21,957 nucleotides of DNA. Origin: an uncultured Fusibacter sp. (lineage in GTDB: Bacteria; Bacillota; Clostridia; Peptostreptococcales; Acidaminobacteraceae). This document shows positions 21,113 to 21,957 of the stretch, in pieces. Every line of letters starts with the position of its first letter. Within the stretch, counting starts at the first letter, position 1. Below the pieces are notes generated by a model that was given only the letters and a program-made list of their open reading frames with translations, ran no database searches and was not told the DNA's origin. The position numbers and the translations under genes were made by a program. The stretch lies in NCBI GenBank assembly GCA_937958285.1, contig CALFXQ010000324.1, positions 1 to 21,957 of the forward strand, given 5' to 3'.

Positions 21113-21892
21113 TTAATTCCCCACATCAGCAGCCACACGCCATTTTCCATCGACATCTCGCTTCCAGATGCTCATATACATGCCCTTTTCTTCATGTTTA
21201 GCGCCTGCCTGTAATTCATATTGGCGCAGATAACTGCCATAAGTATAACCTAGGCTTCCGTCCTTTGACACCTCCACGTAGCTAGGCTCCCATGTAAACT
21301 GCAATTGATGAAGTGCGAAAAGCGGTTCTATGGCTTGTTGGATCTCTTTGGGCCCAGTGAAGGGTCTACCGCTCTTAGAAAGCATCTTGCCCTCTTCTAG
21401 AAAATAGGATGCCCAACCTGGTGCACCATTCAGTGTAGATGCTTCGTTAAAGGCCTTTTCTGCCTGTAAGATTTCCGCATGCCACTTCTGTTGTTCATCA
21501 TGAACTTGTGTGAAGTCGTGTGCCTTACTCGTAAACTGCTGAATTTCGAAATCATACCCTTCCGGTCCTTTAAAGAAAAAGGACTTCACGCCAATATCCT
21601 CAAAGATTTTTATCGATGTGAGTTCTTTAATCTCTGGATTTATGTGAAGGCGTTCGTAGTGTGGCATCACATCATCCACAGTAAGGCTAACGAGAAAGCC
21701 ACCTCTTACACGACTTTCAACAGAACCTCGTTTTGCATCCACTGCGCCTATATATGCCGAACCTGCGCCTTGATAAACCACTGCCCACTCGGGTGTATAT
21801 ACCGCTTTAAGCTGAAGTACATGCTCAAGAAAGAACTTGCCTTTTTCAAAATCGTCGAAATACAAAAATGTCATTTGAGATTGATATACCAT
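21113..21892 (-). CDS. VOC (glyoxalase-like) domain fused to NTF2-like (DUF4440/SnoaL) domain
   Basis: In this 259-residue protein, residues 1-118 form a VOC/glyoxalase-like fold: paired strands M-T-F-L-Y-F-D-D and G-G-F-L-V-S-L-T-V-D-D, ending in E-G-Y-D-F-E-I-Q-Q, where VOC proteins keep the metal-binding Glu. Residues about 133-259 look like an NTF2-like domain: an initial helix E-I-L-Q-A-E-K-A-F-N, then strands with G-Y-T-Y-G-S-Y and the ending W-K-R-D-V-D-G-K-W-R-V-A-A-D-V, as in DUF4440/SnoaL proteins. The substrate is unknown. AGGAGG lies seven bases before the ATG. A palindromic repeat lies just upstream and a strong terminator follows, so it is a single-gene unit. Confidence 0.75.
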   Translation of the reverse strand: MVYQSQMTFLYFDDFEKGKFFLEHVLQLKAVYTPEWAVVYQGAGSAYIGAVDAKRGSVESRVRGGFLVSLTVDDVMPHYERLHINPEIKELTSIKIFEDIGVKSFFFKGPEGYDFEIQQFTSKAHDFTQVHDEQQKWHAEILQAEKAFNEASTLNGAPGWASYFLEEGKMLSKSGRPFTGPKEIQQAIEPLFALHQLQFTWEPSYVEVSKDGSLGYTYGSYLRQYELQAGAKHEEKGMYMSIWKRDVDGKWRVAADVGN

Positions 21893-21913
21893 TTCAACAC
21901 CTCCTATATATAT

Positions 21914-21957
21914 AGTAACAGAAAGAGACGAGGTCTGGTAACGGGTTTCTTTCTGTT
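21914..21957. repeat. Palindromic-repeat family, locus 3 (cut by window edge)
   Basis: AGTAACAGAAAGAGA (from 21914) and TTTCTTTCTGTT (21946-21957) are inverted arms around CGAGGTCTGGTAACGGG. The left arm is identical to the reverse complement of the right arm of the 51-bp units at 9381-9508. The inner GGTAACGGG resembles the GATAACGGG of locus 2. The element continues past the window. Confidence 0.75.

Overview
The window looks like chromosomal DNA of a low-to-mid G+C Bacillota, most likely an anaerobic Clostridia-type bacterium. The evidence is strong AGGAGG ribosome-binding sites, sigma-A-type promoters, a B. subtilis-like elongator tRNA-Met, a YitT protein, an HsmR/HsmA-like heme-stress pair and a PerR-like box. 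The species cannot be fixed from the sequence alone. No phage, transposase, CRISPR array or plasmid function is visible.

Layout. (1) 1-1961: the 3' part of a water-forming NADH oxidase gene (+), a bidirectional terminator, and a yitT-family membrane protein gene (-). (2) 2003-3634: one large tRNA operon on the minus strand with 13 tRNAs, all with encoded CCA. It runs from a consensus promoter at 3606-3634 (Asn, Val, Leu, Tyr, Met, Gln, Ser, Ser, Trp, Pro, Ile, Ile2/Met-CAU, Phe) to a terminator at 2003-2026. Three exact-period 66-bp repeats, each able to fold into a long hairpin, sit between tRNA-Val and tRNA-Leu. (3) 3673-4128: a small cysteine-rich C_GCAxxG_C_C-type protein gene (-). (4) 4204-11751: an arginine biosynthesis locus, argC-argJ-argG-argH on the minus strand and, divergently, one 692-residue gene encoding an amino-acid-kinase (ArgB) domain fused to a complete acetylornithine aminotransferase (ArgD). 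The two divergent promoters share a TTGCATA -35 element that overlaps weak ArgR/AhrC-like boxes. (5) 11853-12851: a MarR-family regulator overlapping a four-helix HsmA-family membrane protein gene (+), with a 29-bp inverted repeat just downstream of the -10 box. (6) 13023-15404: ahpC-ahpF (-), with a PerR-like box over the ahpC promoter and a 12-bp tandem repeat in the ahpF leader. (7) 15516-16547: a LytTR regulator gene and a small membrane protein gene (DUF3021-like arrangement), with a candidate LytTR operator upstream. (8) 16854-19021: an Eis-like acetyltransferase gene overlapping a YihY/BrkB membrane protein gene (+). (9) 19023-20911: a phosphotransferase gene and a GNAT gene, translationally coupled (-). 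(10) 21113-21892: a VOC plus NTF2-like fusion gene (-).

Two themes link the regions. The first is oxygen and peroxide defence: NADH oxidase, AhpC/AhpF under a PerR-like box, and the HsmR/HsmA-like heme module next to it. The second is an unusual density of short tandem or palindromic repeats: 66, 51, 40, 15, 12 and 11 bp periods in spacers, leaders and even coding sequence. One palindromic family occurs at three separate intergenic sites. The points most worth following up are the ArgB-ArgD fusion with its paired divergent promoters, the HsmRA-like module with its operator, the 66-bp repeats inside the tRNA operon, and the dispersed palindromes.
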